From positions 62,001 through 126,000 of the forward strand of contig NZ_VCDK01000001.1 of assembly GCF_007995215.1 (NCBI RefSeq): a stretch of DNA of 64,000 bases, written 5' to 3'. The stretch comes from Shimia ponticola (lineage in GTDB: Bacteria; Pseudomonadota; Alphaproteobacteria; Rhodobacterales; Rhodobacteraceae). The notes under the pieces are model-generated. The model was not told where the DNA came from. It made no database searches and worked only from the letters and a program-made list of their open reading frames with translations. Position numbers and translations under genes: made by a program. The stretch's first letter is position 1. Each line of letters opens with the position of its first letter. This document shows, one piece after another, positions 24,162-31,591 of this stretch.

Positions 24162-25199
24162 CTATTCGGCCGGAACGACCGCTGCGGGATTGCTTTGCAG
24201 GACGCGGTTCATGACAACAGCGCCAATAACAATCGCTGCCAACGCGGTGAGCGCGGCGACCGACAGCATTGCGCCGCCGCTGAGCCCTGCACCAACGGTA
24301 CAGCCGCCTGCCAAAACACCGCCCGTGCCCATCAAAGCTGCGCCGGCTGCGTAACGACCAGTTTGCGCCGGACTCTCGAAGCTCTGCAGCTGAAACTCAC
24401 CCCGGAATACCGATGAGGAAAAGGCACCAGCCAGAACGCCAGCAATCCATCCAACGCCAAATCCCGCAGGGACGGCTGTGCTTGCAATGATCCAGAAAAG
24501 ACCGTCCGACCAAGGGGCCGTAAACGCGGCGGACTGCACGGGCAGGGGATCAAATTCATCCATCAACAGGACGCTCGTCCCGGACCAGCCAAGCACTGGG
24601 ACCACCCCGATCAAGGCACCCAGAGCAAGATGACCGGGGCGCACCTGTGAGCGGCGTGCAAGGTGCAGAGCCGCAGCCGCGATGGCGAGCGCGAAGACCG
24701 GGGCAAAACGGGCCAAATCAAGGTCAATCGCCACAGTCCAGTCGGCAAGCGAGGTTCGCAGCGGGGCCAAGACGCCTTTGGCCGTGGCATGGGCCACGAC
24801 GGCAAAAATCGCGATGACCGTGATTGCGCGCAGGTTGCCGCTTGCGCCCAACACCGTCAGGCGCGACACGCACCCGCGTGTCAGCACCATCCCGGCACCA
24901 AAGGTCAGACCGCCGACGATTATTGCAGCCAATGGCAGCTCTGTCGCTGCAAACCGGTGGCCCGACATATCGATCAGTCCGGTGGCTTGCAGAGCCGCAA
25001 AGCTTGCGATCGCCGTCGCGAACGCTGTGAGCCAGACCGCACCAGCCTCTGCGCGGTCCGAAGCGTCTCCTACGACCGAGCGACGCAGACAAAACCGTGT
25101 CACCTGGGCTGCAATGCCAAAGATCAATCCGGCAAGAAGTCCAAGCACGACATGCGCGGTTTGTGTGTTAATCGGGAGGTCGTAGAGTTCGAACAGCAT
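24162..25199 (-). CDS. full-length YeeE/YedE sulfur transporter
   Basis: 345 residues with about nine hydrophobic helices and the family's cysteine motifs at VTRFCLRRS, LTRGCVSRLTVLGASGNLR and GGCTVGAGLSGG. It is the third YeeE/YedE system in the window (with 4323-5195 and 9708-10763) and is clearly diverged from soxT. Likely imports thiosulfate or another reduced sulfur compound. It has its own promoter-like region (25220-25260) with an Fnr-like inverted repeat and precedes the DUF2892-rhodanese pair. Confidence 0.8.
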   Translation of the reverse strand: MLFELYDLPINTQTAHVVLGLLAGLIFGIAAQVTRFCLRRSVVGDASDRAEAGAVWLTAFATAIASFAALQATGLIDMSGHRFAATELPLAAIIVGGLTFGAGMVLTRGCVSRLTVLGASGNLRAITVIAIFAVVAHATAKGVLAPLRTSLADWTVAIDLDLARFAPVFALAIAAAALHLARRSQVRPGHLALGALIGVVPVLGWSGTSVLLMDEFDPLPVQSAAFTAPWSDGLFWIIASTAVPAGFGVGWIAGVLAGAFSSSVFRGEFQLQSFESPAQTGRYAAGAALMGTGGVLAGGCTVGAGLSGGAMLSVAALTALAAIVIGAVVMNRVLQSNPAAVVPAE

Positions 25200-25237
25200 G
25201 GTGATACCCCAGTAATCAATCGGGATATCGTTCTAGG

Positions 25238-25253
25238 TTTGACCAATGTCAAA
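25238..25253. promoter_or_regulatory. Fnr/NnrR-like inverted repeat overlapping a -35 element
   Basis: TTTGAC-CAAT-GTCAAA is a perfect 6-bp inverted repeat matching TTGAC-N4-GTCAA. On the leftward strand the same bases give TTGACA followed after 17 bases by GATATC, a plausible promoter for the YeeE/YedE gene starting at 25199. Confidence 0.5.
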
Positions 25254-25294
25254 ACCCCAGAGGCAGCAGATTTTACGCCAAATGCCATGATTGC

Positions 25295-25307
25295 AGAACA
25301 TTGTTCT
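25295..25307. promoter_or_regulatory. 13-base palindrome in the intergenic region
   Basis: AGAACA-T-TGTTCT is a perfect inverted repeat about 90 bases upstream of the YeeE/YedE start. Role unknown; possibly an operator. Confidence 0.25.
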
Positions 25308-25341
25308 GATTGTGGACGTGCTGTGGGCAGTAAATCCAGTT

Positions 25342-25363
25342 GCGCGGCCATCGCAGGCCGCGC
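25342..25363 (-). terminator. GC-rich hairpin after the leftward MBL-fold pair
   Basis: Arms GCGCGGCC and GGCCGCGC are perfect complements around ATCGCA, starting 15 bases beyond the stop of the gene at 25379. There is no clear T-run on the leftward strand, so efficiency is uncertain. Confidence 0.5.
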
Positions 25364-25378
25364 GTTCCTAAATGCTGC

Positions 25379-26323
25379 TTATTCCCACTCCATCGCCTCG
25401 AAAACATAGCCCGCGTTGCGCGTCGCCAGTTCGTTAAACGTATCGAGATGTGCATATGGCGTCTGATCGACGTAATACGCGTCCGCCAGCGTGCCGCCAT
25501 TGTCGATATGCTCGCCGATCTTGCCGCGCAGATAGGTGAGGTAGTCGAAGGTGTAGCGCGTGACCTGCGCCATGTTGGTCGGGTGGCCATGCCCAGGGAT
25601 CACATAGGTGGCATTCAAAGCCTCGAAATCAGCCCAAGTTTCGACCCAGCCTGCTGTGTCGGTATCTGGAAAGATGGGCAAGAGCCGTTCGTGAAATGCC
25701 ATGTCGCCTGCGATCACAAGGCTTTCGTTGGGCAGAAATACCGAAATATCCCCGGGCGAATGGGCTGGGCCAAGGTGGAGAACCTCGATCACCATATCGC
25801 CCATTTCGATGGTGTGGCTGTCGCGGAACGTCTCAGTCGGTCCCTGAAGGACCGTGCCCTCGGACTTGTCCCGATTATAGCGCTGCGCATTGGCAAGGAT
25901 ATCGCCGCCACGCTCGTCAAATTCATGCGCTGCGTCTTCATGCGCAAGGATGGGAACACCTTGCGCCGCCCAATACCCATTGCCCAGCATGGCATGGCCT
26001 TGCCCGTTTTCGTTGATGACCAATTTGACCGGCTGATCGGTGATGGCCTTGATCTCTTCGTGCAGGGCCTCGGCAAGGATCCACGCCGCACCGGCATTCA
26101 CGACGACCACGCCATCGCCGGTGATCAAAAAGCTCAGGTTGTTGTTATGGCCGGTGTTTTCATAGGTCGGCGGTGCCGTTGCGCCGATGGCCGACCAGAC
26201 ATTCGGAATCACCTCAACCGGTTTTTGGTAGAGGGGACTGCCGGGATATTGATCAGCGATGTCTTCATCCGCGATGGCCACTGACCCGGTCAGGCAGAAG
26301 AGCGCGACAAGAGCCTGTTTCAT
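25379..26323 (-). CDS. SoxH-like periplasmic protein with degenerate MBL fold
   Basis: 314 residues, Sec signal peptide (about 1-18). The metallo-beta-lactamase fold is recognisable, but the first metal motif HxHxDH is replaced by ENGQGH at residues 105-110, leaving only His110. Later ligand positions remain: GPAHSPGD, VIAGDMAFH and IPGHGHP. Thus one metal site is lost or altered. Such exported MBL-fold proteins (SoxG, SoxH) close sox clusters in Paracoccus, and an ATTC-N8-GAAT site lies upstream of this pair. Translation is coupled to the gene above by an ATGA overlap. Function is not established; a thiol-ester or sulfur-conjugate hydrolase role is only a guess. Confidence 0.7.
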   Translation of the reverse strand: MKQALVALFCLTGSVAIADEDIADQYPGSPLYQKPVEVIPNVWSAIGATAPPTYENTGHNNNLSFLITGDGVVVVNAGAAWILAEALHEEIKAITDQPVKLVINENGQGHAMLGNGYWAAQGVPILAHEDAAHEFDERGGDILANAQRYNRDKSEGTVLQGPTETFRDSHTIEMGDMVIEVLHLGPAHSPGDISVFLPNESLVIAGDMAFHERLLPIFPDTDTAGWVETWADFEALNATYVIPGHGHPTNMAQVTRYTFDYLTYLRGKIGEHIDNGGTLADAYYVDQTPYAHLDTFNELATRNAGYVFEAMEWE

Positions 26324-27225
26324 GCCGATGCCTCAAATTCGAACCCGTCCGAGCCTTTGCTGATATGGCCCATGCCGCCATTGGGCAGGTGAAAGCCCAC
26401 CACCGAAAGATTTTCGTTGGTGAGACGATCCAAAAGCATCTGTCGGCTGGCGACGGCGGTGTCGGCATCTTGATCGGACCCGCTGCGCCATTCTGGGCGG
26501 CGCAGCGCGACGTGGTGGTTGCCAATCGCGTCGCCCACGACCATTGCGCCACCCGCGATCTCGAAAGCCATGTGGCCTGGCGTGTGACCGGGGCTTGAGA
26601 CGGCGGAGATGCCTGGCAGCACTTCATCGCCATCATCAAAGAGCTCGACGGCGTCCTCAATGGCTTCCATCCGCCGTTTGGCTCCGACGGCAAATGCCGC
26701 ACGCGCATCGCCGATGGTGTTCACGGTCTCGGGGTTCCACCAGTAATCCCATTCGGCCCGACCCATCATGTAGGTCGCGTCGTGAAACAGCGGTTCGTCA
26801 AAATCGTCCAACAGGCCCCAGATGTGATCAGGGTGGGCATGTGTGAACAGGACGTGCGTGATGTCTTCGGGTGCAAGTCCCATCGCATCAAGACTGTCGG
26901 TTACGGTGCCGGCGGTTGGCATGAAATCCGGGCCAGAGCCCACGTCAAAGAGGACTGTATTCGTGCCATCTCGATAAAGCGCAAGGTTGCATTCCGGCGT
27001 GAGCCGTTCTGCCGACACGCCGGTTTCCTCAAGCAAAGGGAGCAGTTTGTCCTGCGGCATTGGTTCAAAGATGAAGCTGCCCGGTAGGATCAGACTGCCG
27101 TCGCTCACCGTCGTCAGTGTCGCGTTAGACCCAAGCGACATTTCCGCCTTTGCAAAGCGCGGCAGCGCGCTGGCTGCTGCAAACATGGTCCCTGTCTGGA
27201 TGAATGAGCGTCTGGTCAGCGTCAT
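26320..27225 (-). CDS. Tat-exported metallo-beta-lactamase-fold hydrolase (SoxG/SoxH-like)
   Basis: 301 residues. The N-terminus MTLTRRSFIQTGTMFAAASA is a Tat signal. The complete metal motif His129-x-His131-x-Asp133-His134 is present, followed by GHTPGHMAFE and VVGDAIGNHH, so a dinuclear zinc or iron hydrolase is expected in the periplasm. GGAAGGGG precedes the chosen ATG; an ATG five codons upstream is weaker. It is the first gene of a two-gene leftward unit behind a perfect SoxR-type site, which ties it to sulfur oxidation. Substrate unknown. Confidence 0.75.
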   Translation of the reverse strand: MTLTRRSFIQTGTMFAAASALPRFAKAEMSLGSNATLTTVSDGSLILPGSFIFEPMPQDKLLPLLEETGVSAERLTPECNLALYRDGTNTVLFDVGSGPDFMPTAGTVTDSLDAMGLAPEDITHVLFTHAHPDHIWGLLDDFDEPLFHDATYMMGRAEWDYWWNPETVNTIGDARAAFAVGAKRRMEAIEDAVELFDDGDEVLPGISAVSSPGHTPGHMAFEIAGGAMVVGDAIGNHHVALRRPEWRSGSDQDADTAVASRQMLLDRLTNENLSVVGFHLPNGGMGHISKGSDGFEFEASA

Positions 27226-27242
27226 CGCAGCCCCTTCCAATA

Positions 27243-27260
27243 TATTCTTATTTATGAATA
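27243..27260. promoter_or_regulatory. candidate SoxR operator before the MBL-fold pair
   Basis: TATTC-TTATTTAT-GAATA contains ATTC-N8-GAAT exactly, with one more matching base on each side. It is centred 26 bases upstream of the start at 27225. Confidence 0.65.
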
Positions 27261-27356
27261 CGTCTTAGGCTGGAAAACTCAATGAAAAACGTAAGCGAGC
27301 CGATGATGCTTCGCGGTAGTTTGACGTCACATAGGTAGACAGGCGGTCGTACGCGC

Positions 27357-28142
27357 TCAGTCAGAGCCAATCAGGTCCTCAAGTGTCGCCATCATCCCGG
27401 CCACCGCCGTGCGATCCTGCGCCCACTCATGCGGCGCGCTGAAGCGACCGGCGTCATTGTCCCAGTATTTGCCGGAGGCCCCTTCGAATTGAGCGTCCAG
27501 CGCAAGCGCGCAGAGAATGTCGGCCCCGATGTTCAGATCATGTCCAGCTACGCCAAAACCCTCTTTGACCATTTTGGTCGCGAGCAGCGATCCCGGATTG
27601 ACCGAGATCACAACCGGCCCTTCGGGAAGCGACTTTGCCAACTCGGCAGACCAGACCGTGATCGCAAGTTTGCTTTGCGCATAAGCTTCGAAGTCGCCGA
27701 CGTGACGTGTTCCGGCCAACGCTTCACGACTGACCGGAGCTTGCGCCGCTGAAGACAGGTTAATGATACGACCGTCGGTTGGGATGCGGGGCAGCAAGGC
27801 CTTGGTCAAAAGATATGGGGCCAGCGTGTTGACGACAAAACGAATGTCATGACCGTTTGGCAGGATCGGCTCGGCGGTCTTGTAGACGCCCGCGTTGTTG
27901 ATCAAAACGTCGATCTTCGCATGCTGGGCCGTCACCTCTTTGGCCATTTGGGCGGCGGCCTCCAACGAGGACAGATCTGCCAGAAAGCCCTTTGCAGGCG
28001 CGCTCAGGCTGTTGAGAGCAGCATCAAGTTTGGCTTGGCTACGGCCATGCAGAATAACCTCATGCTCTGCGTCGATCAGATTTTGCGCAGTCAACAGGCC
28101 GATGCCGTCCGTCGCCCCCGTGATCAGGATTGTCTTGCGCAT
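27357..28142 (-). CDS. short-chain dehydrogenase/reductase
   Basis: 261 residues. The N-terminal TGATDGIG nucleotide motif (about 8-15), the NNAGVYK segment, and the YAQSK active-site pair mark a classical SDR with preference not readable from sequence. The substrate-binding C-terminal part resembles the retinol-dehydrogenase/oxidoreductase type. Last gene of the leftward catabolic operon headed by the RpiR regulator, 42 bases after the carboxymuconolactone-decarboxylase-family gene. The substrate is probably a hydroxy or keto intermediate of that pathway (inference). Confidence 0.75.
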   Translation of the reverse strand: MRKTILITGATDGIGLLTAQNLIDAEHEVILHGRSQAKLDAALNSLSAPAKGFLADLSSLEAAAQMAKEVTAQHAKIDVLINNAGVYKTAEPILPNGHDIRFVVNTLAPYLLTKALLPRIPTDGRIINLSSAAQAPVSREALAGTRHVGDFEAYAQSKLAITVWSAELAKSLPEGPVVISVNPGSLLATKMVKEGFGVAGHDLNIGADILCALALDAQFEGASGKYWDNDAGRFSAPHEWAQDRTAVAGMMATLEDLIGSD

Positions 28143-28184
28143 AGCTTGTTCCTTTGAGGGCGAGGCCGTTTTTGCCCAACTGCT

Positions 28185-28568
28185 CTATGAGTGTTCGGAC
28201 AGTACCTTCTTGGCTACCCGGAAACACTCAAGCGCTTGCGGGACACCGCAGTAGATGCCGATCACATGGATGATGGCGCGGATTTCATCCTGCGTGACAC
28301 CATTGTTGATGGCACCGCGGCAGTGGATTTCCCATTCGTGCATTTTGCCAAGCGCGCCGATCATCGACAGGTTCATCATCGACCGCGTCTTGGCGTCGAT
28401 CACATCATCGCCCCAGCCAAAGCCCCAACACCACGCCGTCATGGCCTCTTGGAAGGGGCGGGTAAAGTCGTCAGCGGCTGCGAGATTCTTCTCAACATAT
28501 TCCGCGCCGAGCGTGGATTTGCGCTGTTCCAGACCTTTCAAAAACAGGTCTTCGTCAAATGTGCTCAT
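28185..28568 (-). CDS. carboxymuconolactone decarboxylase-family protein
   Basis: 127 residues, all-helical, with the family core KTRSMMNLSMIGALGKMHEWEIHCRGAINNG and CGVPQALECF. It matches the gamma-carboxymuconolactone decarboxylase type rather than AhpD, because the CxxC peroxidase pair is absent. Members decarboxylate lactones or act on unrelated small acids; the exact reaction cannot be assigned. It sits four bases downstream of the sulfotransferase-like gene inside the leftward operon. Confidence 0.75.
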   Translation of the reverse strand: MSTFDEDLFLKGLEQRKSTLGAEYVEKNLAAADDFTRPFQEAMTAWCWGFGWGDDVIDAKTRSMMNLSMIGALGKMHEWEIHCRGAINNGVTQDEIRAIIHVIGIYCGVPQALECFRVAKKVLSEHS

Positions 28569-28572
28569 GGTG

Positions 28573-29313
28573 TCATAGCCTTATGCGATGGGCGTAGAGG
28601 TGATCGTAGTGCGGTTTCATGCGGCGATGGACCCGCTGCACCCGTTCGGGGGCGTCGGTCAATTCGACATACTTGCGCTTTTGCGGTTTCAGCCCTGTTG
28701 AGGCCTTCAGGTTGGCATGGAACGATCCTCCGTCCCACCAGCTATAGTCGGACGTGTCTGCGCCCGGCTCCCATGATAAGGCTTCTGGGACGAAAGGAAT
28801 GCCGACGGCATCGCAGAACGCCTCGACCATTTCAGCCGGGCGCTCCAACAGGTCGTCACTGTCGATGACGGGCGGCGGCGCACCGTTCAGCGCCGTCAAA
28901 AGGTCGAACAGGGCGCGCTGTTCCGGAAAACCGATCTCAAGCTCATCAAAGTCCGGCCATTTGTCGTACATCGATGTGATGGTCTTGGCTGGATCGCGTA
29001 TCAGAAAGGCATGGGTGAAATTGGCCAGCAAATCCGGTGTCCAGATGTGGTTCACATAGTGGGGGAAGTCTTTCAGAAAGACGGGGCCTGACTGCGCGCG
29101 CTGCTGAATATCCGCCCAAACACTTTCAATGGTCAGACCCGGTGTCGTCTTTTCACCTTCACGGAAACGGGGCCAAAGCGGGTCTTCACCCTGATACCAC
29201 GCTTCGCCGAACGGCTCGTGCAGACAGTCCAGATCGCCACGTTGGCGCATCATCCATTCAAAGGCGGTCGAGGTGGACCGAGGGACGGCCCAAAGCGCAA
29301 CGATCTTATGCAT
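28573..29313 (-). CDS. sulfotransferase-like P-loop protein
   Basis: 246 residues. The N-terminal WAVPRSTSTAFEWM segment matches the PAPS 5'-phosphosulfate loop (PRSxTT-type) of sulfotransferases, and FLIRDPAKTITS resembles the 3'-phosphate-binding helix. A transfer or binding role with a sulfated or phosphorylated nucleotide is likely, but several bacterial members have no known substrate. The start is ATG 29313, which overlaps the end of the preceding gene by eight bases; the frame is open upstream but inside that gene. Unexpected in an otherwise demethylation-like operon. Confidence 0.65.
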   Translation of the reverse strand: MHKIVALWAVPRSTSTAFEWMMRQRGDLDCLHEPFGEAWYQGEDPLWPRFREGEKTTPGLTIESVWADIQQRAQSGPVFLKDFPHYVNHIWTPDLLANFTHAFLIRDPAKTITSMYDKWPDFDELEIGFPEQRALFDLLTALNGAPPPVIDSDDLLERPAEMVEAFCDAVGIPFVPEALSWEPGADTSDYSWWDGGSFHANLKASTGLKPQKRKYVELTDAPERVQRVHRRMKPHYDHLYAHRIRL

Positions 29314-30127
29314 TGAGCGTATCCAATAGCTGTCCGTGTCCGGTTGTCGGGGCGATGCCAAGGCTTTTGAAAATCCGCCAATAAAGCGCGGTGTCATGCC
29401 CGATCACAGGTTTGCCCAACCGCGCCTCCAACATCGGGGTCAGATGCAATGGACGTTCCGGCAGGCCCTCTGGGCCAGACCGGAAGTTGCACATCCCATT
29501 GATCAGATAGGCATCTGCCTCTGGGGCCTGTTCGGCGACATAGTCAAAACTGCGCGCGGCTAGATCGCCTTCGAAAACCCAACGCAGATCATTCACTGCT
29601 TCCTGATTGGGAAACCAGCCTTGATCAACAAAGTTGCCCGCCCAGAGCACATCAAACCCGGCCTCATTCAGAAAACCCACGGTACCCTGCCACCACGCGG
29701 GCCAATGGTAGGCGGCGTTCAAGGCAACTTTTTCCACATTCATGGCCCGCAGTGCTTCGACCATGGCATAGCCCGCCATGTGAAACTGGGTTTCGTATTT
29801 GTCGGACAGGTCCTGGCAATGCTGGCGAATGCCTTCGACACCCAACCCGCTGGCGTGGACCCAATTCGAACCGACCTGCCCACAGACGTCGACGCCATTG
29901 CGCGACATGCAGTGGACGAAGTCTTCCATCATGCCGAAATTCTGCTTTCGCTGATCCAGCCCGTGGACGTAATCCGGCACATGCAGCATCCAGCCGTGTA
30001 CGCCGACGGTGGGCGGGGCAATGCGGAGAAAGTCGGAAGGTGCCGCGTCATAGTCAAAGGGTGGGCAGGTGAAGCCCACCTGATGTGGGAACAGCTTATG
30101 ACGTGCTTCCCATTTCGCGGGCATCAT
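29306..30127 (-). CDS. Asp/Glu racemase-superfamily protein (maleate isomerase / arylmalonate decarboxylase type)
   Basis: 273 residues, two Rossmann-like lobes. The N-lobe reads VGVHGWMLHVPDY and DVCGQVGSNW; the residue aligned with the first catalytic Cys of maleate isomerases appears to be Gly86. The C-lobe has Cys213 in INGMCNFRS. A single C-lobe Cys with Gly in the first position is the pattern of arylmalonate decarboxylase rather than the two-Cys racemases and isomerases, so decarboxylation of a malonate-like intermediate is possible (inference from alignment by eye). Overlaps both neighbours in the leftward operon. Confidence 0.6.
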   Translation of the reverse strand: MMPAKWEARHKLFPHQVGFTCPPFDYDAAPSDFLRIAPPTVGVHGWMLHVPDYVHGLDQRKQNFGMMEDFVHCMSRNGVDVCGQVGSNWVHASGLGVEGIRQHCQDLSDKYETQFHMAGYAMVEALRAMNVEKVALNAAYHWPAWWQGTVGFLNEAGFDVLWAGNFVDQGWFPNQEAVNDLRWVFEGDLAARSFDYVAEQAPEADAYLINGMCNFRSGPEGLPERPLHLTPMLEARLGKPVIGHDTALYWRIFKSLGIAPTTGHGQLLDTLNA

Positions 30128-30522
30128 GGCGCTGATCTCTCATGTTTGGGCAGATCGTCGGACACGGCGAGCCAATCCAGCTTCTCGGCCCAGAATACAT
30201 GTGCTGTGGGGGTATAGACGTTGGGGTCGTCAAGGTTAGCCGCATACAGATGAACCTCACCCGGCCACTTCGTGCTCATATAAAACAGAGGACTTCCGCA
30301 TTTGCCGCAGAAGCCGCGCGTGACACCGGGCGAGGAATTGTAAAAGCTCCTCTCACCTTCCCATGTGACCTGACCGCGACCCATGCCGAAAAAGCTGGTC
30401 ATCGGTGATCCGGTCGCTCGACGACAGCTGTTACAATGGCAATGCATCGACCAGAACGGCGATCCCGTGGTGCGATGTCGAACCGCGCCGCAAGCACAGC
30501 CGCCATCAAACCTGCCCATCAA
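30124..30522 (-). CDS. GFA-family zinc protein
   Basis: 132 residues with the glutathione-dependent formaldehyde-activating (GFA) family cysteines: CACG at Cys9/Cys11, CHCNSCRR at Cys28/Cys30/Cys33, and FCGKCGSPLF further on. Gfa proteins bind zinc, and some bind glutathione near formaldehyde-producing pathways. Its position between a Rieske demethylase-type oxygenase and other catabolic genes, and opposite an FAD demethylase operon, fits handling of formaldehyde released by demethylation, though the family's catalytic role is disputed. Overlaps both neighbours. Confidence 0.75.
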   Translation of the reverse strand: MMGRFDGGCACGAVRHRTTGSPFWSMHCHCNSCRRATGSPMTSFFGMGRGQVTWEGERSFYNSSPGVTRGFCGKCGSPLFYMSTKWPGEVHLYAANLDDPNVYTPTAHVFWAEKLDWLAVSDDLPKHERSAP

Positions 30523-31591
30523 CAGCCTCGCGCATCCAACGTTGCAGGTGCATGACGGGATGCTCGGAGTTCACGCCGCCTTTCGGGTCCACGACCAGCG
30601 GGCCGGGGACATACCCCCGCGACTTCAGACCACGATGCACCGACTCGACCAAGTGGATGTCTTCTTCAACCGTTGTTGACCGATCTTGCTGCGACAACTG
30701 CCTGATCTTGGGGTCATCAATGCCGTCTACAGAATACCACCCCCGCCAGACCACGACATGATCGGCATCCAATGCGCGCCAATGGTATGTGTTCAGCACG
30801 TTGCCTGGATAGACTTGGAACGAAAACATCGGCCATAGGAACCAGCTGCTGTATTCGTCAAAATGCTGGAAGCCCGAGTTGATGTCATAGGTCATCTGTT
30901 CGAGCGCCTGACACTCGGTCGTGTGGCGCAGGCACATGCCCTGAGGTTGAATGTCGTAGGTTTCGGGTTTCACCACACCGTTGGCAAATGTGGGGTGGTT
31001 GAGCGAGCAGTGGTAGCATTCGGAATAGTTCTCGACCGAGACCTTCCAGTTGCAGTTTTCCGGTATCTCCACCCATTCGAGCGGTTTCAGAACGGCCCAA
31101 TTCGGAACCCATTCTTCCAGTTCGGCGCGCGCGCCGGGGAACCATTCCTCCATGGGGGCGGCGTCTGGGTCGAGATTGACGAACAGGAAGCCAAGAAATT
31201 CTTCCGACTTCACCTCGGTCAGGCAGACGCTGGTTTTGTCAAAGCCTTCCACGGCTTTCAAATTTGGGCCTGCGCGCAATTCGCCGGTCAGCTCATAGGT
31301 CCATGCATGGTAGGGGCAAACAACTACTCGGGTCGTCCCTGTGCCATCCACCAACTGGTGCGCGCGGTGCTGACAGACATTGTAGAAGACACGGATTTTT
31401 TCGTCGCGGCCGCGAATGGCGAACAGGTTCTCTCCCGCGATCTGAAACGTTGCATAGGACCCGACATCGGGCAGGTCCGACGTGTGGCAACCGAACTGCC
31501 AGGTACGGGCCAACAGGCCCTCTGTCTCGATCTGAAAGACCTGAGGGTCTGTGTAATAGCGGGCGGCAAGGGATCGGATAGGCGCGTTCAT
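30506..31591 (-). CDS. Rieske oxygenase alpha subunit, quaternary-ammonium type
   Basis: 361 residues. Rieske [2Fe-2S] ligands Cys73-x-His75 and Cys92-x2-His95. The catalytic domain has Glu191-x2-His194-x4-His199: the bridging position usually Asp in ring hydroxylases is Glu, as in the quaternary-ammonium oxygenases (CntA carnitine, GbcA glycine betaine, stachydrine types). Expected to hydroxylate an N-methyl or adjacent carbon, leading to demethylation or C-N cleavage, using electrons from a reductase. No reductase gene is in this operon, so one must be supplied elsewhere. It is directly downstream of and overlaps the RpiR regulator gene. Confidence 0.8.
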   Translation of the reverse strand: MNAPIRSLAARYYTDPQVFQIETEGLLARTWQFGCHTSDLPDVGSYATFQIAGENLFAIRGRDEKIRVFYNVCQHRAHQLVDGTGTTRVVVCPYHAWTYELTGELRAGPNLKAVEGFDKTSVCLTEVKSEEFLGFLFVNLDPDAAPMEEWFPGARAELEEWVPNWAVLKPLEWVEIPENCNWKVSVENYSECYHCSLNHPTFANGVVKPETYDIQPQGMCLRHTTECQALEQMTYDINSGFQHFDEYSSWFLWPMFSFQVYPGNVLNTYHWRALDADHVVVWRGWYSVDGIDDPKIRQLSQQDRSTTVEEDIHLVESVHRGLKSRGYVPGPLVVDPKGGVNSEHPVMHLQRWMREAVDGQV

